A stretch of 64,000 nucleotides of DNA from Thermomonospora echinospora (GCF_900108175.1 NZ_FNVO01000026.1:21381-85380), one strand, 5' to 3'. Numbered from the stretch's first letter, positions 42,466-51,476 are shown. Notes: generated by a model not told the origin, from the sequence alone. Program-made: numbers and translations.

Positions 42466-43641
42466 ATGATGACGACAGCCGACGAACCCGTCAGGGGGCC
42501 TCTCCACGGGATCCGCGTCCTCGACCTGACCCGCGTGGTGATGGGCCCCCTGGCCACGCAGATCCTGGCCGACCAGGGCGCCGACGTCGTGACCGTCGAG
42601 CCCGCCGGCGGTGACACCAACCGCGTCATGGGTCCGGGACCGCATCCCGAGCTCTCCGGGATCTCCCTCAACCTCATGCGCAACAAGCGCTCCGTCGTCA
42701 TCGACCTGAAGTCCGAGGGCGGACGCACAGCCGTACGCCGCCTGGTCGAGTCCTCCGACGTGGTGGTCTCCACGATGCGGCCAGGGGCACTGACCCGGCT
42801 CGGGCTGGACTACCCGGCGGTCCGCGCGATGCGCGAGGACATCGTGTACTGCCAGGCACAGGGCTTCCCGCTCGACAGCCCGCACGCGAACGAGCCGGCC
42901 TACGACGACATCATCCAGGCGGCCACCGGCGTCTCGGACATCATGCTGCGGATCTGGGGGTCCCCGGCCCTGATGCCGACGATCTTCGCCGACAAGGTGT
43001 GCGGGCTGGTGATGGCCCAGGCCATCACCGCGGCACTGGTCGAACGGCAGCGCACCGGGCAGGGCCGGCACATCGAGGTCCCGATGGCCCAGGCCATGGC
43101 GGCCTTCATGCTCGCCGAGCACGGCAGCGGGGCGATCAGCCAGCCGCCGATCGCCCCGCCGGGCCGTCCCGCGACCGGCTACCCCCGTGTCCTGTCACCC
43201 GAGCGTCGGCCCCACCCCACGAAGGACGGCTGGGTCCACCTGCTGCCCTACCATCCGAAGCACTACGTGGCCCTCTTCACCGAGGCGGGCGTCGAAGGCG
43301 CCGCCGACGACCCCCGGTACGCCGACCTACGCGCCACGATCCTCAACTCCGACTCCCTCTACAGGGACATCCGGCGCATCACGCCGAGCCGCACGACCGA
43401 CGAGTGGCTGGACTACTGCCGGAACACCGGGATCCCGGCCACCCGGGTCGCCTCCCTGCAGGACCTCGTCGACGAACTCGAGGTCGTCGAGCACCCCGTC
43501 GCCGGCGGCTACCGCGTGATCCCCCGCATGGCCACGTTCCACGGCACGGAGCCGGCCCTGCGCCGCCATGCGCCGCTGATCGGCCAGGACACCGCCGACG
43601 TGTTGACCGAGCTGGGTCTGGGCCCGGCGGACCACCACTGA
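42466..43641 (+). CDS. class III CoA-transferase (CaiB/BaiF family)
   Basis: A 391-residue enzyme. The N-terminal motif PLHGIRVLDLTRVVMGPLATQILADQGADVVTVE and the RNKRSVVIDLKSEGG segment are diagnostic; the conserved catalytic Asp lies in EPAYDDIIQAATG. It would move CoA from an acyl-CoA donor to a free acid, an ATP-free activation route parallel to the acyl-CoA ligase in the island. ATG 42466 has AAGG upstream; an earlier frame start at 42415 would include promoter sequence. It heads a four-gene operon with two acyl-CoA dehydrogenases and an enoyl-CoA hydratase. Confidence 0.93.
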   Translation: MMTTADEPVRGPLHGIRVLDLTRVVMGPLATQILADQGADVVTVEPAGGDTNRVMGPGPHPELSGISLNLMRNKRSVVIDLKSEGGRTAVRRLVESSDVVVSTMRPGALTRLGLDYPAVRAMREDIVYCQAQGFPLDSPHANEPAYDDIIQAATGVSDIMLRIWGSPALMPTIFADKVCGLVMAQAITAALVERQRTGQGRHIEVPMAQAMAAFMLAEHGSGAISQPPIAPPGRPATGYPRVLSPERRPHPTKDGWVHLLPYHPKHYVALFTEAGVEGAADDPRYADLRATILNSDSLYRDIRRITPSRTTDEWLDYCRNTGIPATRVASLQDLVDELEVVEHPVAGGYRVIPRMATFHGTEPALRRHAPLIGQDTADVLTELGLGPADHH

Positions 43642-43652
43642 TCGGAGGAACC

Positions 43653-44786
43653 ATGAAAAGCCTGGTCCCCACCACGCTGAGCACCGAGGAGCGGGCCCTC
43701 CAGCGCGAGGTCCGCGCCTTCCTCGACGACCGGCTGCCCCCCGGCGGCCACCCCCTGGGACTGGGGATGTCCGGCGAGGTCGACCCGGAGTTCTCCCGGG
43801 ACCTGGCGGCACAGGGCTGGGTCGGCATGGCGCTCCCCCGCGAGTACGGCGGTGGGGGACGCACGGCCGTCGAGCGCCAGATCGTCGTCGAGGAACTGCT
43901 GGCCCGGGGCGCTCCCGTGGGCTACCACTGGGTCGCCGATCGCCAGTCCGGCCCGAGCATCGCACGCAACGGCACCGAGGAGCAGCGCCGCAGGCTGTTG
44001 CCCGGGATCGCCCGCGGCGAGCTGTCCTTCGCCATCGGGATGAGCGAGCCGGACTCCGGGTCGGACCTCGCATCCGTGCGCGCCAGGGCGGTGCGCCACC
44101 GCGACGGCTGGCTGATCAACGGCACCAAGATCTGGACCTCGGGCGCCGCGACGGCCACGCACGTCCTCGGCCTGTTCCGCACCTCGGAGGACCGGCGCGG
44201 CGGGCTGACCCAGTTCATCGTGGAAAGCGACGTCGCCGGGCTGACGATCTCCCCCATCCCCTTCATCGACGGCACCCTCCACTTCTGCGAGCTCTCCTTC
44301 GAGGACGTGTACGTGCCGGACACCGCCCGTCTCGGCGACGTGGGCGCCGGCTGGAGCCAGAACACCGGCGAGCTCGCCCTGGAGCGCGGCGGGGTCGACC
44401 GATGGATGTCGCTCATGCCCGTCCTGGAGGCGTGGGCCCGGTCGCCGGAGGTACGCGCCTCGCCCGTGGCACACGTCGACCTCGGCCGTATCGTCTCCCG
44501 GCTGTGGGCGTTCCGCGGCATGAGCCTGTCGATCGCCAGGCTCGTCGACGCCGGCGAGTCACCGGTCGCCGAGGCGGCGCTCGTCAAGGAGATGGCCACC
44601 CGCTTCGAGCAGGAGTCGGTGGAGATCGTCCGGCGGCACTTCGGCAGGACTCCCGACCTCGACTCCGACGATCCCTGGGAGTCGCTGCTCGCACGCGCCA
44701 TCCTCGTCTCCCCGTCCTGGACCATCCGGGGCGGGACGACGGAGATCCTCCGCTCGGTGATCGCTAAGGGGCTGGTATCCCGATGA
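43653..44786 (+). CDS. acyl-CoA dehydrogenase, subunit of a likely heteromeric pair
   Basis: A 377-residue FAD flavoprotein. Landmarks are GWVGMALPREYGGGGRTAVE, the FAD/substrate segment MSEPDSGSDLASVRARA, NGTKIWTSGAATATHVLGLF and the C-terminal IRGGTTEILRSVIAKGL, where the usual MCAD-type catalytic Glu is Gly; Glu in LALERGG may serve instead. The next gene overlaps (ATGA) and encodes a shorter, divergent dehydrogenase, the pattern of alpha2beta2 heterotetrameric enzymes known from steroid catabolism (FadE26/FadE27 type). It should make a 2-enoyl-CoA. Confidence 0.92.
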   Translation: MKSLVPTTLSTEERALQREVRAFLDDRLPPGGHPLGLGMSGEVDPEFSRDLAAQGWVGMALPREYGGGGRTAVERQIVVEELLARGAPVGYHWVADRQSGPSIARNGTEEQRRRLLPGIARGELSFAIGMSEPDSGSDLASVRARAVRHRDGWLINGTKIWTSGAATATHVLGLFRTSEDRRGGLTQFIVESDVAGLTISPIPFIDGTLHFCELSFEDVYVPDTARLGDVGAGWSQNTGELALERGGVDRWMSLMPVLEAWARSPEVRASPVAHVDLGRIVSRLWAFRGMSLSIARLVDAGESPVAEAALVKEMATRFEQESVEIVRRHFGRTPDLDSDDPWESLLARAILVSPSWTIRGGTTEILRSVIAKGLVSR

Positions 44787-45814
44787 GCACATCGTCCGTC
44801 TCCGGCGCCCTGGCCGGATTCTTCGCATCGACCTGGCCCTCCGACGCGGTGCCGGTCGAGCCGGACGGCCTCGACCGCGTCACGTGGAACTCCCTGTCGG
44901 AAATCGGGCTCCACCTCGTCGACATCGAGGAGAATCTCGGCGGATCCGGCGGCGACCTCGCCGATCTGGTCCAGATCGCCATCCTGTGCGGCCGCCACGC
45001 GGTCGACCTGCCGGTCGTCGAGAGCCACCTGGCCGCCTGGGTCATGGCCCGATCCGGCTTGGAGATCGACTCCGCACACGCGTACTCGGTGCCGCTCGGT
45101 CCGGTCGACGTCACCGTCAACGACGCCGGCCATGCGAGCGGAGTTCTCCGCGACGTCCCGTGGGGCGGCTCGGTCGACCGCGTGGTGGCCGTCACCGGTG
45201 ACGGCCATCTCATCGTGGTGGACCCGGCGCGCGCCCAGGTCGCCTCTGGGCGTGACCTCGCCGGCCAGCCCCGCGATCGGCTCCTCCTCAACGAGGTCGC
45301 CGTCACCCGGGTCTCCTCCGCCGTCCCAAGGGACGAACTGGTGCTGCGCACCGCGCTCCTGCGCGTGTCCCAGATGGCCGGCGCCCTGCAGGCCGCCGCG
45401 GAGATGACCCGGCGCTACACCGGCGAGCGGTTTCAGTTCGGCAAGCCGATCGGCGCGTTCCAGGCCGTGCAGGCCCACCTCGTGGAACTGCAGCAGATGG
45501 CGGTCATGACCACCTCGCTGGCCGAACGGCTCGCCGTACAGCCACAGCTCAGGGCGTTCGACGTCATGGCCGCCAAGCTCGTCGCCAACGAGAACGCCAT
45601 GGCCGCGGCCCGTGCCGCGCACCAGGCGCACGGGGCGATCGGGATGACCCGGGAGTACCGGCTCCATCTGCTGACCCGGCGGCTCCACAGCTGGCGGGGC
45701 GACGGCGGCGACACGCTGACGCTGTCCGCGCGGCTGGGGGCGGCGACGGCGGCGGCACCGTCGTTCGCCGCCGCCGTGCTCGATGAAGATCACCGACCGG
45801 AGGTACGGCCATGA
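44783..45814 (+). CDS. acyl-CoA dehydrogenase, shorter partner subunit
   Basis: A 343-residue dehydrogenase-family protein with a divergent N-terminal half and a recognisable C-terminal half: RRYTGERFQFGKPIGAFQAVQAHLVELQ and AHQAHGAIGMTREYRLHLLTRRLHSW. Short, divergent partners with the FGKPIGxFQAV motif are the beta-like chains of heteromeric enzymes, often contributing FAD contacts while one half-site is lost. ATG 44783 overlaps the stop of the 377-residue subunit gene and its stop overlaps the hydratase start, so all three are coupled. Confidence 0.9.
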   Translation: MSTSSVSGALAGFFASTWPSDAVPVEPDGLDRVTWNSLSEIGLHLVDIEENLGGSGGDLADLVQIAILCGRHAVDLPVVESHLAAWVMARSGLEIDSAHAYSVPLGPVDVTVNDAGHASGVLRDVPWGGSVDRVVAVTGDGHLIVVDPARAQVASGRDLAGQPRDRLLLNEVAVTRVSSAVPRDELVLRTALLRVSQMAGALQAAAEMTRRYTGERFQFGKPIGAFQAVQAHLVELQQMAVMTTSLAERLAVQPQLRAFDVMAAKLVANENAMAAARAAHQAHGAIGMTREYRLHLLTRRLHSWRGDGGDTLTLSARLGAATAAAPSFAAAVLDEDHRPEVRP

Positions 45815-46590
45815 CCGACACCGCCTCACCCGATCTCAACGTGCGCCGCGACGGTGCCGTCGCCGTCCTGGAGATCGATCGCCCTCCGGCGAACTACTTC
45901 GACCGCGCCTTGATCGCTGCGATCGCCGATGCCCTGGGCGAACTGGAGTCCGACGGGCGCACCCGGGCCGCGGTGCTCTGCTCGTCGGGGAAGCACTTCT
46001 GCGCCGGCGCGAACTTCGCCACGACGGCCGACGGCGGTGACCGCGCGATCGAGTCCCGCCGCCTCTACGACGAGGCCCTGCGCCTGTTCCACGTCCAGAT
46101 ACCCGTCGTCGCCGCGGTCCAGGGGGCGGCCGTGGGCGGCGGGCTGGGACTGGCGTGCGCCGCGGACTTCCGGGTGGCGACCCCGGACTCGGTGTTCCAG
46201 GCGAACTTCGCCCGGCTGGGTTTCCACCAGGGCTTCGGACTCTCGGCCACCCTGCCGCGCATCGTCGGCCCGCAGCGTGCACTCGACCTGCTGAGCACCG
46301 CGCGTCGTGTCCGGGGAGAGGAGGCGGCCGCGATCGGGCTCGCGGACAGGATCGTGCCCACCGGCACCGAGCGCGCCGCGGCCCTCACCTGGGCCGCCGA
46401 GATCGCCGCATGCGCGCCGCTGGCAGTCCGCTCGATCCGTGAGACCCTGCGCTCGGGCCTGGCCGACGCCGTCGGCCAGGCCCTTGAGCGCGAGGTCGCC
46501 GAACAGGCCAGGCTCTGGGAGACCGAGGACAGCCGCGAGGGCATCGCGGCCAGCCTCGAACGTCGCGAGCCCCGGTTCGTCGGTCGCTGA
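45811..46590 (+). CDS. enoyl-CoA hydratase/isomerase family protein
   Basis: A 259-residue crotonase-fold protein and the last gene of the CoA-transferase operon. Oxyanion-hole segments are KHFCAGANFAT and AAVQGAAVGGGLGLACAADFRV; the Glu-bearing region of standard hydratases reads FARLGFHQGFGLSATLPRIVG here, so the first catalytic Glu is not obvious. It would hydrate the enoyl-CoA made by the two preceding dehydrogenase chains, or isomerise it. It converges on the MaoC gene with an 8-bp gap. Confidence 0.92.
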   Translation: MTDTASPDLNVRRDGAVAVLEIDRPPANYFDRALIAAIADALGELESDGRTRAAVLCSSGKHFCAGANFATTADGGDRAIESRRLYDEALRLFHVQIPVVAAVQGAAVGGGLGLACAADFRVATPDSVFQANFARLGFHQGFGLSATLPRIVGPQRALDLLSTARRVRGEEAAAIGLADRIVPTGTERAAALTWAAEIAACAPLAVRSIRETLRSGLADAVGQALEREVAEQARLWETEDSREGIAASLERREPRFVGR

Positions 46591-46598
46591 ACGGCGGC

Positions 46599-47081
46599 TC
46601 AGGGCAACGCGAGAACGATGAACTCACCGACCATGGCGGGCCGCTGTGAGCCTTCCAGCTCGATGACGAGCTCCAGTCGGTACCGGACGCCCTCACCTCG
46701 CGGGGTCGCCTCGGTCAGGCGACCCCGCATCCGAATCCGGGCCCCCTCGACGACGGGGCTGATGAAGCGCACCCTGTCGATGCCGTAGTTGACCCCGCTG
46801 CCACGGTTGGTGACGTCGAGGATCTCGCTCAGCAGCTGAGGAACCATCGAGAGGGTCAGGTACCCGTGCGCGATCGTCCTGCCGAACGGCCCGCGGGCGG
46901 CGCGATCCACGTCGACGTGAATCCACTGGTGGTCGCCGGTCGCCCGGGCGAAGTCGTCGATCCGTGCCTGGTCGATCGTCAACCATGGGCTCGGTCCCAG
47001 CTCCAGCCCGATGGCGCCCGGCAGATCCCGCATGTCGATGGTCGCCGGGGTGGATTGCGCACCTCTAGTTTCTATTGTCAT
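46599..47081 (-). CDS. MaoC-like hot-dog hydratase
   Basis: About 160 residues with the hot-dog fold and the hydratase-2 signature FARATGDHQWIHVDVDRAARGPFGRTIAHGYLTLS, in which Asp and His are the usual catalytic pair. It is closest in form to single-domain Rv0130/NodN-type hydratases acting on (R)-specific enoyl-CoAs. The start is uncertain: ATG codons at 47090, 47081 and 47033 are in frame, none with a clear ribosome site. 47081 could be nearly leaderless, whereas 47033 would leave room for the AT-rich promoter. It is divergent from an SDR gene. Confidence 0.87.
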   Translation of the reverse strand: MTIETRGAQSTPATIDMRDLPGAIGLELGPSPWLTIDQARIDDFARATGDHQWIHVDVDRAARGPFGRTIAHGYLTLSMVPQLLSEILDVTNRGSGVNYGIDRVRFISPVVEGARIRMRGRLTEATPRGEGVRYRLELVIELEGSQRPAMVGEFIVLALP

Positions 47082-47093
47082 AATTATCATTAT
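47071..47093. promoter_or_regulatory. AT-rich divergent promoter island between MaoC and SDR genes (site F)
   Basis: The sequence CTATTGTCATAATTATCATT (47072-47091) contains the palindrome ATAATTAT (47080-47087) and the TATCAT core (47085-47090) also found at sites B, C, D and, inverted, H. It stands out in GC-rich DNA and probably holds -10 elements for one or both divergent genes. Confidence 0.5.
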
Positions 47094-47135
47094 TGCGGGA
47101 GTTCGTACTCGCCGCCAGGGGCGGAAGGCAGGAAG

Positions 47136-47966
47136 ATGGACCAGGACGCGACACGACTCGACGACAGAACGGCCCTCGTGACCGGCGGCGCCGCGGGGAT
47201 CGGCGCCGGAATCGCCACGGCACTGGCACGCCGGGGCGCCGCCGTGGTGCTGGTCGACAACGACGAGACGGCTCTGGACCGCACCGTGGCCGAGTTGACT
47301 CAGGGCGGCTGCACGGCGCTCGGAGTGGTCGCCGACGTCCGCGAGCGCTCCAGCACCGAGATGATGCGCGGCGCGGTGGGAGAGTTGTCAGGCGGCAGGC
47401 TCGACGTGCTGGTCAACAACGTCGGCGACCACCGCCCCTGGGGGCCTTTCGCCCAGACCAGCGAGGAGGACTGGACCGCCGTCTACCGGCTGAACTTCGA
47501 GCACGTCCTGCGGGTGACCCGCGCCTTCCTCCCGTCGATGATCGAGCGGCGCAGCGGGTCGATCATCAATGTCTCTTCGGTGGAGGGGCTGCGGGGCGTG
47601 CCCAACTGCACCGTCTACGCCGCGCTCAAGGCGGCCGTGCTGAACTTCACCGCCGGCCTGTCGACCGAGGTGGGACAGTACGGGGTCCGCGTCAACGCCA
47701 TCGCCCCCGACGTCACCGACACCCCCCAGTTCCCCCTACACCGGCTCATCGGCCCCGAGTACCACGACCAGATCCCGCGCTGGGTTCCGCTCGGCCGCTT
47801 CGGCACCCCCGAAGACCACGGCGACGTGGCGGCGTTCCTCGCCTCCGACGCCGCGCGGTGGGTGACGGGTCAGACCATCAGGGTCGATGGCGGGACGCTG
47901 GCCTCACCCGGCTGGTTCCGCCGCGACGAGCACCGTTTCACCAACGTCCCTCGGAACTTCATCTGA
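47136..47966 (+). CDS. SDR-family NAD(P)-dependent oxidoreductase
   Basis: A 276-residue classical SDR. Cofactor loop TGGAAGIG, Asp in VVLVDNDETA, structural motif NNVGDHRPW (Val in place of Ala), active site in VSSVEGLRGVPNCTVYAALK, and C-terminal IRVDGGTLASPGW. ATG 47136 is preceded by purine-rich GGAAGGCAGGAAG. It is divergent from MaoC and converges on the FadR-type regulator with a 9-bp gap. Confidence 0.9.
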   Translation: MDQDATRLDDRTALVTGGAAGIGAGIATALARRGAAVVLVDNDETALDRTVAELTQGGCTALGVVADVRERSSTEMMRGAVGELSGGRLDVLVNNVGDHRPWGPFAQTSEEDWTAVYRLNFEHVLRVTRAFLPSMIERRSGSIINVSSVEGLRGVPNCTVYAALKAAVLNFTAGLSTEVGQYGVRVNAIAPDVTDTPQFPLHRLIGPEYHDQIPRWVPLGRFGTPEDHGDVAAFLASDAARWVTGQTIRVDGGTLASPGWFRRDEHRFTNVPRNFI

Positions 47967-47975
47967 GTGCAGAGC

Positions 47976-48710
47976 TCACTCGGGCCACTGGATCTTGGCG
48001 GTCAGAGCCGCAGGGTACTTACCGGCGACGAACCGACGTCCCGCGTCGAGGTGCCGGTGCATTGCCTCCGCAGCGGCGTTCGCGTCGCCCAGCTCCAGAA
48101 CGTCCACGATCTTGGTGTGGGCGCGGACGATTTCTTCGAACTCCTTCCTGGTGTAGGGCACACCGCTGGAGGCGCCATCACCAATGACCTTCAAGGCGTT
48201 GACGAACATGCTGATGATATGACTTTCGGCGGCCTCGGCCACCCCGGAGTGGAAACGGGCATTCTGCTTCCAGAACTCCTGCGGGTCCTCAAAGCTGTCC
48301 GCCATGATCTCAATCGAGTCGCGCAGGTCGGCGATTTGCTCGGGCTTAATCCGCTCCGCCGCCAGCCGGGCCATCATCGGCTCCAGGGCCAGCCGGGCGT
48401 CCGAGACGTCCTCCAAGGTGAACTGCTGGAACTGCAGCATCAAGGCCAGTTGCTCAGCGAACTCGGCCGGTTGCGGACGCCGAACAGTAGGCCCTCCGCC
48501 CGGCCCCGTCCTGATGACGATGAGCCCCCAAACCTCGAGCAGACGAAGGGCCTCACGGAGCGTCGCACGCCCGACCTGGAGCTGGGCGAGCATCGCACCC
48601 TCGTGAGGGAGCCGTGCCCCCTCCTCGAACTCGCCCTCGATGATCGACGTGGCGAGATGGCGCGCCAGCCTCTCGGAAGCCTTGGGGGCGCGCTGTCTGA
48701 ACGCTGGCAT
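47976..48710 (-). CDS. FadR-type GntR regulator, candidate master regulator of the island
   Basis: A 244-residue regulator. The winged helix is in SERLARHLATSIIEGEFEEGARLPHEGAMLAQLQVGRATLREALRLLEVWGLI, followed by the turn TGPGGGPTVRRP. The FCD ligand domain contains DARLALEPMMARLAAERI, FHSGVAEAAESHII and VRAHTKIVDVLELGD, with the expected Asp and His residues. ATG 48710 has AAGGA 7 nt upstream. Its own promoter has a TATAAT -10 and the 11-mer that is repeated before the LLM/SnoaL gap, so autoregulation and control of other units in the island are plausible. Confidence 0.92.
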   Translation of the reverse strand: MPAFRQRAPKASERLARHLATSIIEGEFEEGARLPHEGAMLAQLQVGRATLREALRLLEVWGLIVIRTGPGGGPTVRRPQPAEFAEQLALMLQFQQFTLEDVSDARLALEPMMARLAAERIKPEQIADLRDSIEIMADSFEDPQEFWKQNARFHSGVAEAAESHIISMFVNALKVIGDGASSGVPYTRKEFEEIVRAHTKIVDVLELGDANAAAEAMHRHLDAGRRFVAGKYPAALTAKIQWPE

Positions 48711-48731
48711 TGCGACGTCCTTCACCCCCTA

Positions 48732-48749
48732 ATTATACGCATAGTTCGG
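48732..48749 (-). promoter_or_regulatory. promoter and shared 11-mer upstream of the FadR-type gene (site G)
   Basis: On the minus strand CCGAACTATGC (48749-48739) is followed after one base by TATAAT (48737-48732), a consensus -10. Transcription would begin near 48725, 15 bp before the ATG. The same 11-mer is at 38960-38970, where an AT-rich stretch also follows after one base. No clear -35 box is seen. Confidence 0.65.
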
Positions 48750-49103
48750 CTACTCATGCCCTCTCTCGTTCACACACCACGCAAAGATCACCACACATGT
48801 GCGATTCCCCACAAAAGCGACAGCTCTCCACCGCGAGAGGAAGCGCGGCGACGCCGTCCGGAATCAGGCCGGACCCGTCTGGTGAAGCGCGTGCTGTTCC
48901 AAAGCAGTGTGGTGATCAGGGCGGCGGCTGCCGCACCCCCTTGCCGGCGAGCACGTGGCCAGGGCAAAGGCGGGACCGCCCCGGCCGCCCGTGGCACGCG
49001 GACGCCTCGCAGCACGCCGCCCATGTGGTGAGCGACCGGATACGGCATACGGCCGACCCGCCCTCTCCGCCATCGGCGAGGCCGAGGACCGGGCGGGCCC
49101 GGC
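48750..49103. other. intergenic region without a recognised gene
   Basis: About 350 bp between the promoter of the FadR-type gene and the 3' end of the next dehydrogenase gene on the same strand. Frames on both strands lack family features and ribosome sites. The stretch 48770-48840 is comparatively A- and C-rich. No hairpin strong enough to call a terminator was found. Confidence 0.5.
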
Positions 49104-50222
49104 TCAGCCGCGAACCGCCAGCACGGTGTTCGCGATGGCCCTCCGGTGGTCGCGCGGGGAACCGAACATCAGCTCCGTGGCCTTGGCCCGCTTGAAGTGC
49201 AGATGTGCGAAGTGCTCCCACGTGAACCCGATCCCGCCGAAGAGCTGGATCGTGTCCGCCGCGGTCCGGAAGTACGACTCGGCGGCGTGGACCTTCACGA
49301 CCGAGGCCAGGAGAGCGAGATCCTCACTTCCATCGACGGCCACCCTGGCACCGTGCCGCACGGCTGCCGTCGCGGTCTCCAGGCGCACCTGCATCTCGGC
49401 GCACCGGTGCTTGACCGCCTGGAACGACCCGATCGGGCGACCGAACTGGTGGCGCACCTTGGCGTAGGCGACGGTCTCCTGGACGCACCGCGCCGCGCCG
49501 CCGACGGCTTCGGCGGCCAAGGCCAGACAGGCAAGGGCTCGCACCCTGTCGAGCACGCCGGCCGCCTCGCCGGCGGCGCACAGGAGCCGGGCAGGCACGT
49601 CGGTCATCTCCAGTCGCGCGAGCCGCCGGGTCTGGTCCATGGTCTCGACCTGCCGACGGACGAGTCCGTCCTCGGACTCGAGTACGAACAGCGAGCGCCC
49701 CTCGTCCGTGTCCGCCTCGACCAGGATCCGATCCGCGCTCGCACCGTCGATGACTCGGTGAGCCGTTCCGGCGACGACCCAGCCGCCGGCCGTGCGCCGC
49801 GCCGTCGGCGTCGGCGCGTTGGACCGGTCACGGCCGTTGCCGGCGAAGGCCAGGGTCGCGGTGAGCTCACCGGCCACGATGGCCGGCAGGTACTCCTTGC
49901 CCGCCGCCCCGTCGCCGCTGAGCATCAGGGCGTTGGCCGCGAGCACCACCGTAGCCAGGTACGGCCCCCCATAGAGGGCGCGCCCCATCTCCTCCAGCAC
50001 CAGCATGGCCTCGATCTGCGTGGAGCCGGATCCGCCGACCTCCTCGGGGAGGGTCAGACCGGCCACGCCGAGCTGCTGCGCCAGTTGCCGCCACACCCGC
50101 GTCTCCTCCTCGGTGCGCGCCTCCATGGAGGCGCGCACCGAGGACTCGGGCCACTTGGACTGGAAGAACTGACGAAGGCTCTCCTGGTAGGCGCGCTGGG
50201 CGTCGTCGAGTGTGGGATCCAT
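49104..50222 (-). CDS. acyl-CoA dehydrogenase, shorter partner (FadE27-like layout)
   Basis: A 372-residue acyl-CoA dehydrogenase-family protein. Landmarks are LGVAGLTLPEEVGGSGSTQIEAMLVLEEMGRALYGGPYLATVV, the C-terminal KVRHQFGRPIGSFQAVKHRCAEMQVRLETA and QLFGGIGFTWEHFAHLHFKRAKATELMFG. The middle beta domain is divergent. This is the form of the second chain in heterotetrameric dehydrogenases. It follows the 403-residue dehydrogenase gene by 38 bp on the same strand, so they probably form one enzyme. ATG 50222 has AAGGA just upstream. Confidence 0.91.
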   Translation of the reverse strand: MDPTLDDAQRAYQESLRQFFQSKWPESSVRASMEARTEEETRVWRQLAQQLGVAGLTLPEEVGGSGSTQIEAMLVLEEMGRALYGGPYLATVVLAANALMLSGDGAAGKEYLPAIVAGELTATLAFAGNGRDRSNAPTPTARRTAGGWVVAGTAHRVIDGASADRILVEADTDEGRSLFVLESEDGLVRRQVETMDQTRRLARLEMTDVPARLLCAAGEAAGVLDRVRALACLALAAEAVGGAARCVQETVAYAKVRHQFGRPIGSFQAVKHRCAEMQVRLETATAAVRHGARVAVDGSEDLALLASVVKVHAAESYFRTAADTIQLFGGIGFTWEHFAHLHFKRAKATELMFGSPRDHRRAIANTVLAVRG

Positions 50223-50260
50223 GGCTTCCTTCGATCGTGCGGTCGGCTCGTGCGGGCGGA

Positions 50261-51472
50261 TCATTTGGGCAGGCCGAGCAGCTTCTCGCCGATGATCGTC
50301 TTCTGGATCTCGGAGGTGCCGGCGTAGATCGTGCCGGATCTGGAGATCATGGCGGTCGTGATCCATGAGGCGCTGTCGTTGGGCGCCCCCACGTCGTCGG
50401 TCTGGAACATCGTGACGTTCGTGGGCCGCCGCCCCTGGACCACCAGAGACTCCACGTCGAGCACATCGAGCGCGAGTTCGGTGACCTTCTGGTGGTACTC
50501 GCTCCAGTAGAGCTTGGAGACGGCCGCGTCCGGGCCCGGCGGATGGCCCTCCAGGAACCGCGCGAGGGAGGACATCCCCAGGAAACGCATGACCTCGACT
50601 CCGACGTACGCGTCGGCCAGCCTGTCGCGCAGCACCGGGTCCTCGGCGGCGCCGTTCTCCCGCGCCAGGGCGAAGAGCCGGTCGAGTTCGGTCCGGAACA
50701 TGATCGGCAGAGTCGCGGCGGCCTCTCCGCGTTCGTAGCCCAGCAAGGTCATCGCGACCTTCCAGCCACCGTTGACCTCGCCCACGACGTTCTCACGCGG
50801 ACAGCGTGCGTCGGTGAAGAACACCTCGTTGAAGTCGGAGTCGCCGCTCATGTTGCGGATCGGCCGGACCTCGACGCCCGGCTGGTCCATCGGCACCAGG
50901 AGCAGGGAGATGCCCGAGTGAGCGGGGGCGTCCGGGTCGGTGCGCGCCAGGACGAAGATCCAGTTGGCCAGGTGACCGCTCGAAGTCCAGATCTTCTGCC
51001 CATTGATGATCCACTCGTCACCGTCGAGTTCGGCTCGGGTGGACAGGCCGGCCAGGTCGGAGCCCGCCCCCGGCTCGGAGTAACCCTGGCACCACCGGTC
51101 CTCACCCGAGAGGATGCGCGGCAGGAAGTGCTGCTTCTGCTCCTCGGTCCCCCAGTGCAGCAGCGTGTTGCCGATCATCACGATGCTGAAGACGTCGTTC
51201 TGGATCCCGGTCGGGACACCGACCCGGGCGAACTCCTCGGCGAGCACCACCTGCTCCAGCGGCGTCAGCCCGGCGCCTCCGTACTCGGACGGCCACGAGG
51301 GTGCGAGGAAGCCGTGCTCGAAGAGCGTGACGCGCCAACGCTCGGCGAAGGCATCGGCCGCCTCGGCGTCCAAGGCGCCGACGCCACGCCAGTCGGCGGG
51401 CAGCTCCGCGGCGAGGAACTCCCGCACCCGTGCGCGAAACTCCTCCGCTGCAGGACCACGAAGACTATTCAT
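50261..51472 (-). CDS. acyl-CoA dehydrogenase, larger partner (FadE26-like layout)
   Basis: A 403-residue flavoprotein. Landmarks are HGFLAPSWPSEYGGAGLTPLEQVVLAEE, the substrate/FAD segment GYSEPGAGSDLAGLSTRA, INGQKIWTSSGHLANWIFVLARTD, and the C-terminal SGTIYAGTSEIQKTIIGEKLLGLP, where the MCAD-type Glu is Ala; Glu in GYERGEAA is a candidate base. It pairs with the downstream short dehydrogenase. The ATG at 51472 has no ribosome site and lies 4 bp from the AGTATCATA site, so translation may be leaderless or the true start may be further in. Confidence 0.91.
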   Translation of the reverse strand: MNSLRGPAAEEFRARVREFLAAELPADWRGVGALDAEAADAFAERWRVTLFEHGFLAPSWPSEYGGAGLTPLEQVVLAEEFARVGVPTGIQNDVFSIVMIGNTLLHWGTEEQKQHFLPRILSGEDRWCQGYSEPGAGSDLAGLSTRAELDGDEWIINGQKIWTSSGHLANWIFVLARTDPDAPAHSGISLLLVPMDQPGVEVRPIRNMSGDSDFNEVFFTDARCPRENVVGEVNGGWKVAMTLLGYERGEAAATLPIMFRTELDRLFALARENGAAEDPVLRDRLADAYVGVEVMRFLGMSSLARFLEGHPPGPDAAVSKLYWSEYHQKVTELALDVLDVESLVVQGRRPTNVTMFQTDDVGAPNDSASWITTAMISRSGTIYAGTSEIQKTIIGEKLLGLPK

Positions 51473-51476
51473 AACA

